Shown here piece after piece: positions 11,042 through 21,569 of a DNA stretch of 64,000 bases. The notes under the pieces are model-generated. The model was not told the DNA's origin. It was given only the letters and a program-made list of their open reading frames with translations, and searched no databases. Origin of the DNA: Costus lasius (Eukaryota; Streptophyta; Magnoliopsida; Zingiberales; Costaceae); the NCBI GenBank assembly GCA_027563935.2, contig CM050451.1:30271565-30335564 (forward strand). Reading direction: 5' to 3'. The stretch's first letter is position 1, and the number at the start of each line of letters is the position of its first letter. The translations under genes and the position numbers were made by a program.

Positions 11042-12719
11042 TGTTGGGGTATGCCCTTAAGGCTAATGTTTGAGGCCTTGGGATTATTTCAGTATCGTGT
11101 ATAAACTCTATGTTTATAAAGGCAATGGTTGTTATTCAGGTTGTTACATCATCTGCTGCAATATGTATACTTCTGAATAATGTCTCAATGCTGTTCAGCT
11201 TGGCTGACATGCAGTTTTGTCCTTAGTCGAGATATCTTGGTGAACATGAGACAGCCTTGATATGATTGAGACTAATATGTGTTCTAATCTTATAGGATGC
11301 TTCGAGCATGGAATAAGATGTAGACTCATGGGTACATTGGATGTACTGGACAGACCCTACTTAGGATATTCAATTGCTTGTCACAATGTGAATAATCCTT
11401 ATATGCAAACAAGTGGCATATTTCCTCTGACTTGAGATCACTTGTGTTTCTAAATGATGATTGGCATTGTTTTGAGGTAGTTCAATATCATTTGAAACAT
11501 AATGGTTATAGACTATCTTGGATAGTGAGCATGAGTCATGTTAGGGCACTAGTGATAGATATAGGATTGCCGTCTCCTTGATTGGAGTGTGATGTTCTAT
11601 AGGGGCCCCCTGTATGAGATGATTGAGAAAGTGTATGGCCATACCCAGATGACTATGTTCATCTGATCTAATCATTCTCATCATATTGGAATTACAGGCT
11701 TGACACGCTTGTCCAATAAGAACATCCAGTGGCAAAGGAAACACATATGTCAAGTGACTTGGGTTCACACTTGTGCTGTGGTTTGGGTGTAGTCTTGGAA
11801 GACTCTTTCCTTTATATCGGGAGATAGTGATGTGTTGCTAGATACCCCTCACTGATCGTGATAACGTAAGTTATCGTTACCGACATTTAAAGGAAACCCT
11901 TAGGGTCGCACAATTTGATAATATGGCTTACTTAAGTCAGATCGTGTGGACTGAATTGTTTTGGTTCAGTTTAAAGGAGTTTAAACTCTGATTGTAAGTG
12001 AGATCTGGTCTGATCATGTTTGATTGATTAGGGCTTGAGATCGGTAAGCTTCGATCGAGAGAATTGATGCTAGATCGGTGAGATCAAGAGCATCAAGAGA
12101 TGAATGGTTAGATCTTGAGCCTTATGGTTTAATTTGATCTAGACTAAGGCTTGGTTTGATTTGGTCCTTGAACCAAATTCAATTGAACCAGGTTCATCAA
12201 ATGAGCGCTTGGTTCAAGGGAGAAGAAAAATGCGATCGTTCACTTGGAGTGAACGCATGAACGCATGATGTTAGTGGGTTGCTATTTTTGGAAGTTATGT
12301 TTTCCAAAATAGCGTGAACGCCTCCACATTCGTTCGTGGGTGCATCTCTCTTCGCCTCTTCCTCTCGATGCCTCTCTCTCGTGTGTTGAGTCTGGACGCC
12401 AAGGAGAGGACTTGACAAAGCCTAGAGATCATCTCAATCTCCTTCACGCGATTAGGAGACCTTGGAGCTTTGCTAGCACAAGGAACGCCAAGGGAGTAGT
12501 CATCTTCACCTTGTGTGCGCCACCTTTGGAGGAGAGCCGCTCGCCCTCTTCTTCCAAGACTCCATCCAAGAAATGGCATTGGTATGATCCCCTTCTTGAT
12601 CTATACAAATTGTTAAGTTGATCTATGTTCATACATGCGATCCTAGGAAACCCTAGATTCCGCCCATGCAAGTTTTTATATCTGCATGATTAGGGTTTCG
12701 CCCCTTTAGGGAACTTTCA
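11042..12719 (+). mobile_element. Copia-type solo LTR, copy C
   Basis: This 1,678-bp LTR starts TGTTGGGGTATGCCCTTAAG and ends GGGAACTTTCA. It is flanked by a perfect five-base duplication CTCTA (11,037-11,041 and 12,720-12,724). It is the same family as copies A and B, in the opposite orientation. It is inserted in the gag frame of the outer minus-strand gypsy element. No internal domain remains. Confidence 0.93.
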
Positions 12720-12724
12720 CTCTA

Positions 12725-12922
12725 GAGTGCCGTCAGTCCTTCCAAACTTTGTTGAAGCGTAGTCATTCCTTCCAAAGTTTGTTGGTGGGCGAGAATTTGC
12801 AACCTCTGTTGCTCCACCATTCGCTGCAAGTTCTCCACTTGGGGAACAACAGCGTCATCCCCATCTCCTATTAGGCCGAGTACCTGCTTGATACGCGTCA
12901 AACGATCTCCTTGAGTCACCAT
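12725..12922 (-). pseudogene. Gypsy gag N-terminus of the outer element
   Basis: The minus strand starts with an ATG at 12,922 and reads MVTQGDRLTRIKQVLGL, then VVPQVENLQRMVEQQRLQIL, a coiled-coil N-terminus of a gypsy gag. It is the counterpart of MAKPDGMVNYGDRIAQIEK at 14,764. The start lies 15 bases after a primer-binding site (12,937-12,947). The frame is cut by copia solo LTR C and resumes at 11,041. Confidence 0.8.
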
Positions 12923-12936
12923 GTCGTCGAAGTTTA

Positions 12937-12948
12937 GCTCTGATACCG
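12937..12948 (-). other. Primer-binding site of the outer gypsy element
   Basis: The minus strand reads CGGTATCAGAGC a few bases after the 5' LTR end (GTGTGACA at 12,952). It is the initiator-Met tRNA primer site TGGTATCAGAGC with one change at its first base. Confidence 0.75.
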
Positions 12949-12951
12949 GTT

Positions 12952-13944
12952 TGTCACACCCTTATTTACCAAGCCTTCCATGTCAGCAAAGCTTGCTTCA
13001 AAACGCATGCCCAAATCTAAATAGGATTCGATTTCATCCCCCGAATTCCAGCCGCGGCGCCAAATCCTCGCTGACTCGATCAACACCTTTATTTGAATGC
13101 CAAAACGTTGATGTCGTCATCTGCTTCGCGAGAACGACGCCGCCTGTGCTTGTTCTCACTATTGATCCTCGATGTCGGGAAAGGGAAGGGTAGGGGAGGA
13201 TCTCAGGCGTGTGGCAGGGAAGGGTTCGCACCTTCCCTCCGCCCTCTTCGCAGCCACCTGGATGCACCGCCGGAGTCATCTTCGGTGAAGGTGAAGAAGG
13301 AGACACCAGAATAGAGAACTCTCACCGGAAAGCAAGGAATATACTCATCGGAGAAGATAGCAAATGAAAGGGGAAAAGCTTCTCTATTACTTCTCAATAG
13401 ATACAAAAACCCCTCTCCTCTCGTCGACGACGCACACCTGTCGTCGACCTCTCTTTCACTCTTGTCATCGCCACTGGCGACGAAAACCTCTCAAATCTCA
13501 AACACCTCTATCGATCTCTACTCTAGATCCCTCGCTCAGATCTCACCCCCCCCCCCCCCCTCCCCCCATCGTTCATCCCCTCGTCGGATGGTTTATAGGG
13601 CAAAGGCACTGCTCATCCTTGCCACTAGATTTGCTCCCTTCACACGCCTTTGCTTAGCAATCTTCCCCCGTTAGCATCGTCTGTGTCCGTGTCTGAAGGC
13701 TGCTAATGCCCAGAAAATGTCATTGCCCTTCACTTGACGTGAAGAGCTCGATGACATCTCCGACATCTCCACCTGCCCTTCGTCCGCATTGTCCGTTGCG
13801 GGGCTGAAACATTCTAAAACAGCCGCTCAATTTAGCTTTGCCAAATTGTGTATTGGGTCCTCTGATTTGGGTCTCGCTAGTGGGTTTGGGCCGTCGCCTA
13901 GCCTAGCTTCATAGTTCTTGGCCCTCCAGAACTTAGGCATAACA
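12952..13944 (-). mobile_element. 5' LTR of the outer minus-strand gypsy element
   Basis: This 993-bp LTR on the minus strand runs from TGTTATGCCTAAG (13,944) to GGGTGTGACA (12,952), with TG...CA ends. CTATAAAC at 13,591-13,598 on the minus strand is a likely TATA box. A run of about 14 C (13,547-13,561) lies just upstream of it in the LTR. The partner is 854-1,175. Several open frames on both strands here are by-products of GC-rich LTR sequence, not genes. Confidence 0.8.
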
Positions 13945-14763
13945 CCATCTCCAACGCCAATCCAAAGTGGAAGAGATGAAGCCATGATCAAGACCCCTAA
14001 GGACCTTCTTTATTGTAGTTTAAGAGGAGTTTGGGGACACATGTATTTCGTCCTCCCCTAGTTCTTATGGTTTATAGGTCATTTAATTAAACCCTCATAC
14101 TTAGCCTCATCGCCAAGATACGGGAGCGTGGACAAAGAAAGGGGTTTAGACCCCTTCCCTAATAAGAGCCATAGGTGACATCTCTTCTTTCTCTTCTTCT
14201 TGTTTTCTTCATTTGCATGCTTTGCTAGAATCGTACGTTAGAATCAATTGGTTTTCTGAGCTACATACCTAGAGATGATCTTCATATTAAACCCTAGAAT
14301 CTCATCCAATTTCAAAAACCAAACGAGTATCGAACAGGCAAATATCTTCATGGCCGTGCATGGATGCACGGCCATGCCCATGAAGATTGCGCTGCGTCAG
14401 GATTTGGCTTGCCAAGGTCTTCACGGTCGTGCAAGGATGCACGGGTATGTCTGTGAATATTTCGACGAATTTTGAAACTTTTTCAAGGTATGCATGACCG
14501 TGCATGTCTTCACACCCTAGGTCATGATCTCTATAGAGTGCTCCGTTTTAGCTGAAATTTGAGGTGTCGCTTTGTTTCATCATAAGGAGTTATCCTATAT
14601 CTTCAATTCCTCCAAATTCCATCGGTTTTGGGCGATAATGCCTACATTACAATAAAACCAAAGAGAAGTGAAGATCGGTCGAAAGTTCCAGAAGATCACG
14701 CACATAGCCAGAGGGTCATCGGAGGACGTGTGGCCCAACTAGGATAAAAGTAAAGCCAAGGAG
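13945..14763 (+). other. Non-coding segment before the second gypsy gag
   Basis: No LTR, primer-binding site or gene is recognised. The segment has a strong palindrome (14,349-14,376), a second imperfect CACGG/GTGCA dyad (14,420-14,450), and a run of C/T-rich sequence at 14,180-14,215. The dyad style recalls the Athila-type LTRs elsewhere in the window. It may be a fragment of such an LTR. Confidence 0.4.
14349..14376. repeat. Perfect 13-bp palindrome
   Basis: CATGGCCGTGCAT (14,349-14,361) and ATGCACGGCCATG (14,364-14,376) are exact inverted repeats separated by GG. A weaker version lies at 14,420-14,450. Confidence 0.95.
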
Positions 14764-15982
14764 ATGGCTAAACCTGACGGGATGGTGAACTACGGTGATC
14801 GTATAGCGCAGATCGAGAAAGTGCTCAGTCTAACTGGTGATGAGGACAACGCGGTGGTTCCCCAAGTGGAGCAACTTCAGAGGACTGTGGAGCAGCAGAG
14901 TTTGCAGATTACTGCTCTGCAGTAGACTCTAGACAGTCTGATCGACTTGCTAGAGCAGATGGCACGCATGCGAGAGGAGATGTAGGCCGAGATCATCATA
15001 CTGCGTTTGGCCTTAACACAAGTATCACGATCGGCAGCAACGACGGAGCAGGAGGCTCCTAAGCCGAAGGTACGTGTACCTAAGCTAGCGACATTCGGGG
15101 GGGGCCCGACGTCGGGGAAAATTTCATATGGGACATAGAGCAGTTGTTCTCTGTGAACCGTGTTTCAGAAGAAGATCGGGTGCCGGTATGCATCACATAT
15201 CTCATAGCCGACGCGAAGCTTTGGTAGAGGACTAAAGTTAGCTCGACGTTGGGGGCTTCTAGTTGGCCTTAGGAGACCTTTCGTGAGGAACTGTGGCGGC
15301 AGTTTCTTCCTGGAAACTCGACGGATCAGGCTCATGGAAAAGTGGATCGATTGAGGCACACTAGGTCGATCCAAGAGTACGTCAAAGCGTTCTCTGCACT
15401 GATGTTGGAGCTACTAGACATGGCGGAGACAAACAGGAGGTATTTCTTCCTCCAGAACCTTCAACCATGGGCAGAGATGGAGGTTCGGTGACACTGACCA
15501 CTAGATTGGAGGGCGGCTGCGGTAGTGGCTGAGTCCTTGGTGGATAATCATAAATTCAGATCAACACCACCAAGGAAATCTAGGTCACCACCGAAGCGTG
15601 GCTCCCCACCGAGAGCTAGAGCTCTAGAGAGTGGTAGACTCTTTCCCCGGCAGGACAGAGGTTCATTGGGACGATGAGAGCCAAATCATCCTGTGGGAAG
15701 GATGAATGCAGAATCGAAGCCACAGGGTTGCTTCTTGTGCGACGGTCCTCACTGGATGAAGGATTGCCCCACAAGACAGAAGATTACGGCTATCATGGCG
15801 CAGGAACCAACTGAGGAAGCTGAAGTCAACACCGAGGAGGTAAGGGTCAATGCGATCCAAGCAGCTCCAAACACTGCCACAGGGGCGCAGCAGTGTCGGA
15901 TCGGGTTTATCGGAGCGATGGTTGCAAGAGATCCGCCCGTGACAGACATCGAGGGCGATATCCAAATTGGGCGGGGAAGAAT
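14764..15982 (+). pseudogene. Gypsy gag with zinc knuckle, plus-strand element
   Basis: The frame starts MAKPDGMVNYGDRIAQIEK and continues VVPQVEQLQRTVEQQSLQIT, VRVPKLATFGG, QFLPGNSTDQAHGKVDRLRH, QEYVKAFSALMLEL, then a zinc knuckle GCFLCDGPHWMKDCPTRQK (about 15,727-15,780). These are the standard blocks of a plant gypsy gag. In-frame stops and small frameshifts (for example near 14,925, 14,983 and 15,100-15,135) make it a pseudogene. After the knuckle the frame runs only about 70 codons (AIMAQEPTEEAEVNTEEVRV) and reaches a purine tract GGGCGGGGAAGAA and an LTR start. Protease, reverse transcriptase and integrase are missing. It is a close relative of the outer minus-strand element. Confidence 0.8.
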
Positions 15983-16945
15983 TGTTAGGCACATGGATTA
16001 TCGAGCCACACTCAAGGCTAATGGACCCGACCCAAGCCCAATCCCACTGTCCGGAAGCGGGTGCAGAGCTCATCCATGAGAAGAAGCAGCCCGATTAACG
16101 TCCAAAGTTGACCCGAGCTCGTCCCTAATTGAAGCAGGATCTCCTTCACAGAGTTCGGATGCAGCTTCGTCCCCGCGAAGCTCAGTAGCAGGCTGGCACT
16201 CGAGCTCACAGGAAGACATGGACGACGGCATCAATCATTGCAACGAGCGTGAATAAAGCGGAAGGAACGAACGTGACAAGAGGAGCGCAACAGGAGGGTG
16301 GTTCTCGGACGCGAGGGAATCGGGCGACGGGACGCCCTAAATCGGGAACAGAGGCGGTGGCTCCTTCATTAAAAAGGGAGCGAGCGATCGAAGGGGAAGA
16401 GGAACGAGCAGCAAGGGCGGCCACCTCTTCATCTCCACGAAGCTCAGGGGAGCGATCAATCGAGGAGAGTTTGAGATCGAGAATCGATTGGTGAGCGAAT
16501 TATAACCGGAAACCGAGGAGTTGCCGGCGAGGGAGGGAACAGGGGTTCTGCGACTGGGGTTGTCGGCGATCGGAATAAAGGTTTTGTAACCTATTTTGGA
16601 GAGGAATAAGATAGGCGGGGCTTTCCCTTATTTTTCCAACGAACTCTCTGTTCTTCCGTTTCTATTCATGAGTCTTGGCGGCGATGTTTTCGGCAGCATA
16701 TGGCTGCCAGGCGGTGACAAAGGGCTAAGGAGAAAGAGGCTGCTTCCCTCATGACATCACATCTAGCTTTTCGATGAGCTCGCAAGCGAGGTGACGCCCG
16801 GCGGAAGACGACGCAGGCGGCGTCAAAACAAAGGCGGACGCGAGTGTTTCGAATGAGTGGCATTCGAAATGAGGAGTCAACAGAGCATTGGTCAACGCTC
16901 AATTTTGGCAATTTCGATTAAAGTTGCTGACGTCGGCGTGATGAC
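15983..16945 (+). mobile_element. 3' LTR of the plus-strand gypsy element, probably truncated
   Basis: It starts TGTTAGGCACATGG directly after a polypurine-like tract. It is related in plan to the LTR at 12,952-13,944 (for example GGCATTC...GAGTCAAC and GCTGAC near the end). It stops at 16,945, where another LTR starts, so the last bases were probably displaced by that insertion. No matching 5' LTR was found upstream of the gag. Confidence 0.55.
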
Positions 16946-17241
16946 TGTAAGATCCAAGGATCTTAAGTCCTGGTAAGTATTATTTTGATTTAAATAAAAT
17001 CATTGACTGTGGATATTACGTTAAGCAGTATTGGATGTTAATTAACTAGCTTATTAGATGTTAATTAACTGGCTTATTGATTGTTAATTTGTAATTAATT
17101 GAACCTTATTGGATGTTAAGTTAATCCTTATTGGATTTTCGTTTAAGTGAATGGTTAAATTGTTAGTTAATGGTTAAATTAATTAGTTATTGGGTTTGCA
17201 CTTAAATTAGATGGATTTGAATTAATTAGTTAGCGGGTTAA

Positions 17242-17282
<41 letters not shown>

Positions 17283-19488
17283 CAAATTTTAAGTGGGTAA
17301 TTGGGGTTAGGGAAGGAAAGTTGGCGATTTTTGGCTTGAGGAAAACCTTGGACGACGGCTAGGGCAAGAGTTGGCGATTCTTGGAGGCTTGGAGACGATC
17401 TTCTTCTTCCTCTTCTTTTTGGCCGGCGTCTTTGGTGTTTGGAGGCGTTTCTTTTCCATTGTTGGCGTCTTTCTAGGATCACTTCAAGGCTTTAGACGAA
17501 AATTTTGGAGAGATCTTCATCTTGGTATTCTCGGTTGAGGTGAGTGGAGTGTCTTATTAGATCTATCAATTTGGTTGTGTTTGTGTTAAATGATACATTT
17601 GATTTCTTGGAAACTTTACCATGTTAAAAACCGAAATCTTGATATTCTTATGAAAACCGAAATCTTGATATTACTTATGAAAACCGAAATCTTGATATTC
17701 TTATGAGAACCGAAATTTTGATATTTCTTACATGGAATTTAAGTAACTTGCATGAATCTCTTATTAATTATGGTTTTAAATTTTAAGTAGATATTCTTGA
17801 AATTCTTGTTAACTAAGGTTTAAGATTTAGGTAGATAATATGTTGTAGAAACCGTGGGTTACATGTAGTAATTTGTAAAGTAGTTTGTAGGAATACATGT
17901 TTTAATTTTATGTTGATTTTATGGATGCTTGTTAAATGCAATCCATGAATGTTTCTTTATGTGTGTAACATGTTATATATTTATGGTTATATATTTATGG
18001 CCATGTATCTTTGTTTGAGAAACTTGGGTGATAACATAGCAAGGTTAAACTGAACTAATCAGCATGAAACCTAAGGACTACACTACTATGTGATTATGTG
18101 ATTTTTGAATATTATGTGATTATGTGATTTTTGAATATTATGTGGTTATGTGATTTTCGAATATTATGTGGTTATGTGATTTTCGAATAATATGTGTTGT
18201 GGTCATGGAATGGTTAGGACTAAGGCTAAGTGTAACTGTGTACTCAAGGGGATAGTCTATATGTGATATGTTAAGGGTTGGAGATTTCGGCCCTGTATTG
18301 TGATATGTGAGGGGGTTGTTGTTCAGCCTGCCTGATGTGATTATTGTGATAAAAATGACTATCCTAGAGTTTAGTTGACACTTAGGAGTCCACTTTTGTG
18401 AAATAAGATATAAGATGTGTCTGGTGTTGTCCAGTTAAGGAACCCTTTGGGAGAACGAGTGATATAAGACGCAAAGTGTCATGTCTTGGTCGGACAGGGG
18501 CCCCTCTTGATGTCATCACTCTTAGACGCTTAGATTTTTGTGATTATGGGGTGGTGTAGATCAAGGTATCACATCTTGACCAGGTGGTGATTACCTCTTG
18601 AGTCTACACACTGTCCATGTATATATGTTGCATGTGATTTGCAGGCTTCTCCCAGTGCTTTGGCCAAAGCCGGGTTGGACCATAATGGTCACTATTGATT
18701 ATGCTGGACAACTAGGTCAATTAAGTCATTAGTTGGTTTAGAGTATAGCTCTAGAACCCTGGTTACTCTTTGGTGACAATGACGTCTTAGCAGTTTACAC
18801 CTGATTGTTTTATATGAGTTCTGTCCTTTAATTTTGTTATATGTTGACATGATATTCTGTTAAATGTTTTTAAAATAATCTGCATGTATTTTTGAGTGTA
18901 TGTTATGGATGGTCGTTTGAGACTATCCACTCACTGGGCTGTGTAGCTCACTCCCTCACCATTTTCAGGTGTAGAGCAGGGGCGCATTTCTTGAGTTAGC
19001 GTTGATATGGATATTATGCTGGTTAATGTATAAGACTTTTGTGCTTAATTAACTGGGGCCGGTTGTGGCCGAATTATGTGAACTTGTGTTGCCGGTTGTG
19101 GCAGTTTTAAGTTTTGAAGTTTTGATTTTTGTGTCACCGCGGGCTTTGGCCTGGTTTCGGTGTTTGGTATTATTCATGTTAGTTTCATGAGTTTATAGAA
19201 TCGATTTTTGTGGCTTTGCTTTGAATTTCGAGTCGACTTATGTTTTTGCAATCGGATTTGATATAAATGTGAACTTGCATATGTCTAGTGCAAGTATTGC
19301 GTGGTGGCAGGTACATTTGTGGAATTGTGTTTCATGGAAATTCTATGTATGGATTTTTTTCGAAAATTTTCAGATCGGGTTTTCCTGAACTTAGTTTTAC
19401 TTAGCATGTGCATCGATCTTGTATGATAACATCATGTTCTTCTTCTATTTGTGTTGCTTGATTGGCGTTAAGATAACGGGATGTGACA
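16946..19488 (+). mobile_element. 2.5-kb gypsy LTR (third gypsy family)
   Basis: It starts TGTAAGATCCAAGGATC and ends AACGGGATGTGACA, followed after three bases by TGGTATCAGAGC, so it is a 5' LTR. Inside are an A34 homopolymer (17,247-17,280), a 26- to 30-bp minisatellite of about four units around AAAACCGAAATCTTGATATT (17,625-17,725), and a second minisatellite of about four units around TATGTGATTATGTGATTTT (18,085-18,195). No second copy was found in the window. Confidence 0.75.
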
Positions 19489-19491
19489 GAA

Positions 19492-19503
19492 TGGTATCAG
19501 AGC
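19492..19503 (+). other. Initiator-Met tRNA primer-binding site
   Basis: TGGTATCAGAGC is present exactly, three bases after the LTR end at 19,488. Confidence 0.85.
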
Positions 19504-19614
19504 AGTTGGCTAGCTAAAACTTAGTTCGGGGGAAAACATGTTTGTGTATTGCTAGACATCTGATAGGTTTATGTTTGTTTCCTTACTATGGTATGTGTGT
19601 GTGTAGGAATTAAG

Positions 19615-19803
19615 ATGGTGCGATCCAGAGGAAATGCTAGCAGTGAAGACGAGCAGACCTCGGATCTCACGAGAGCCATTGCGACTCTGACAGGCATGGT
19701 ACAGCAACAGGGTGCCATGATAGAGAGGCAAGCTCAGATGCTGCAGCAGCAACAGACTCAACATCAAGAAGTCGCCATTGGGCTGACCTCACATGCTGAC
19801 TAA
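19615..19803 (+). pseudogene. Truncated gypsy gag start fused to TRIM-like sequence
   Basis: The ATG at 19,615 opens MVRSRGNASSEDEQTSDLTR, then IATLTGMVQQQGAMIERQAQ with a Gln-rich tract, a normal gypsy gag N-terminus. From about 19,784 the sequence changes to GGGCTGACCTCACATGCTG, the internal 3' part of the TRIM family (7,027-7,120), and the frame stops at 19,803. The rest of gag and all of pol are absent. The TRIM-like tail ends at its purine tract (TTGGGGAAGAT, about 19,850) without an LTR after it. Confidence 0.7.
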
Positions 19804-19850
19804 GGGATGCGGGCTTGATGAGGACATCAAGTCTTAATTGGGGAAGATCG

Positions 19851-21451
19851 ACTAGTGGTAGATGCAATCGATGGGTTACAAGAAGCTCCAAAGCATGCAC
19901 TTGTGCATCTCCAACTCACAATCCATAAGCACAAAAATAGTGCTCTAGACAATAACAGTTGTGAGTTACGATTGACAATGTCTATGTGGGCCACTGCTAC
20001 CTTGAGCATATCCAAAGAAAACTATAGCTCGAATCTAGGTCCAAAAATATGTGAGAGCAAAAAGTATCGTTTCAAATATTTTATTATGTTAGTGAGGTGG
20101 GGGGTAATAATATATTTTTGTTCAAATTTTTATAGTACATATATTATCAAGTCTCTATCGGATGAATATAATTCCTACATGCAGCCAGGCACATTGATCC
20201 ACCCCAACTTATTGATGACACAAAAACATGTAGTGCCTGTGTAAGCGGACTACCATGACGTGCATCTTAATTTTTTTCTTTTTTTTGGCCTTTCATAGTA
20301 ATTTTTTAAATTACTTTTCTTTCCGCTATAGTAATTGATGGTATACAAGTGGATATCTGAGTTTACTAGTAAGGAACAATCAATTTAAATTTTTTATGTG
20401 ATTGACAAAGACATGGGAGTGTTGCTAAATTAAATTTTATCTCTTTTCTCTGCCCTTGGTAATGAATAATATCGAGCAAAATTGTGCTACTTTGTAATAA
20501 TACCCCTTTTTTTTTAAAAAAAAAAAAAAAGTCAAACCCACCTTTTTCATGTTGTTAAATGGCTGCTCTTTTCTCGGTGCATTTTGGGACACCTTGATTT
20601 TCCCTGCATTGTTCTGATAATTTGTTCTTCTGATTCATGGATTACTTTCAGAAGCGTCGACCTGCATCTGTAGAATGGGATTTATTTTTATTTTTCTTTT
20701 CGATCTCAATCTGACTGACCCCTCGGACCATTTCGACCTACAAAATATTTTTTCCACTTGAGCTATTTTGTTAGCGTGAGATTGTAAGGAAAAATGAAAA
20801 TAAAAATAGTTTAATTCTCAAAATGTTCAGATATGTGACAATGCATTTGGGCCGTTAGAAACAGTGAATGGCGTCATTGGTGATTGGACTGTAGTCTTCT
20901 CGTGAAAATAATAAGCGCATGAGTGTCATATTCCTTGTATTTCCAATAGTTAGTAATTTTTAAAAATTTATACCGATGTAAAAGAGTAATTAAGGATCAT
21001 TAGAAAAGTTGTCTTCTCGCTTTATCATATAAAAAAACAAAAACAAATGCACAGTTCGAAGTCTAACTGTATTAAGCTTTATTTTCTTTTCAATCGGTCA
21101 AAAAAAAATGAAATTGTTGAACTTCAGTACTTCACCCAGTGATTGCCTATGCATATGAGCAGATACCAAAGAGAAAACTTGGATGAAACTGATGACCTCA
21201 ACAGGAAGTGTGTAATGAGATATTTGCTAATCTGTCTGATTATTTGCTTACAACTGGTAAATAAATTTAGGGGCACAGAAAGAAGAGCAACTCTTTACAG
21301 AAAAGCTAATCAGCAATACTAGAGAGGAATCCCGAACCTTTGGAGTGTACAAATCTCCCCTAGTAAAAGAATCATAATAGCCTCACCTTCCAGTTTTGTT
21401 ATGATATATTTTGTGCATATGCCTTGAAAGCGGGAGTATATACATTGACTT
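19851..21451. other. Intergenic spacer downstream of the PRAF-type gene
   Basis: This is AT-rich sequence with A and T homopolymers (20,510-20,530) and no supported gene. The last few hundred bases before 21,452 should contain the 3' UTR of the minus-strand gene. A minus-strand AATAAA lies near 21,078, a possible polyadenylation signal, but its use cannot be judged from sequence alone. Confidence 0.5.
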
Positions 21452-21569
21452 TTAAGTTTGCATGGCTGATGAGGCCCTGTCTGGTACACGAAGATTAAAT
21501 TTGTCGTACACTCTCTCTCGATTTTCTGACCACCAGGCTTCTGCTTGTTGCTCCCCGAACCTTCTCCGG
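21452..21569 (-). CDS. PRAF-type gene, coding exon 9 with stop
   Basis: It completes a split Ser codon and encodes [20 protein letters not shown], the second half of the BRX domain, ending SSAMQT and TAA at 21,452-21,454. The acceptor is TTTTGCAG|CCG. Confidence 0.94.

Noticed and set aside
12197..13657. Overlapping open frames of 65-97 codons on both strands
   Set aside because: They fall inside LTRs (solo copia LTR and gypsy LTR); no conserved domain and no consistent frame.
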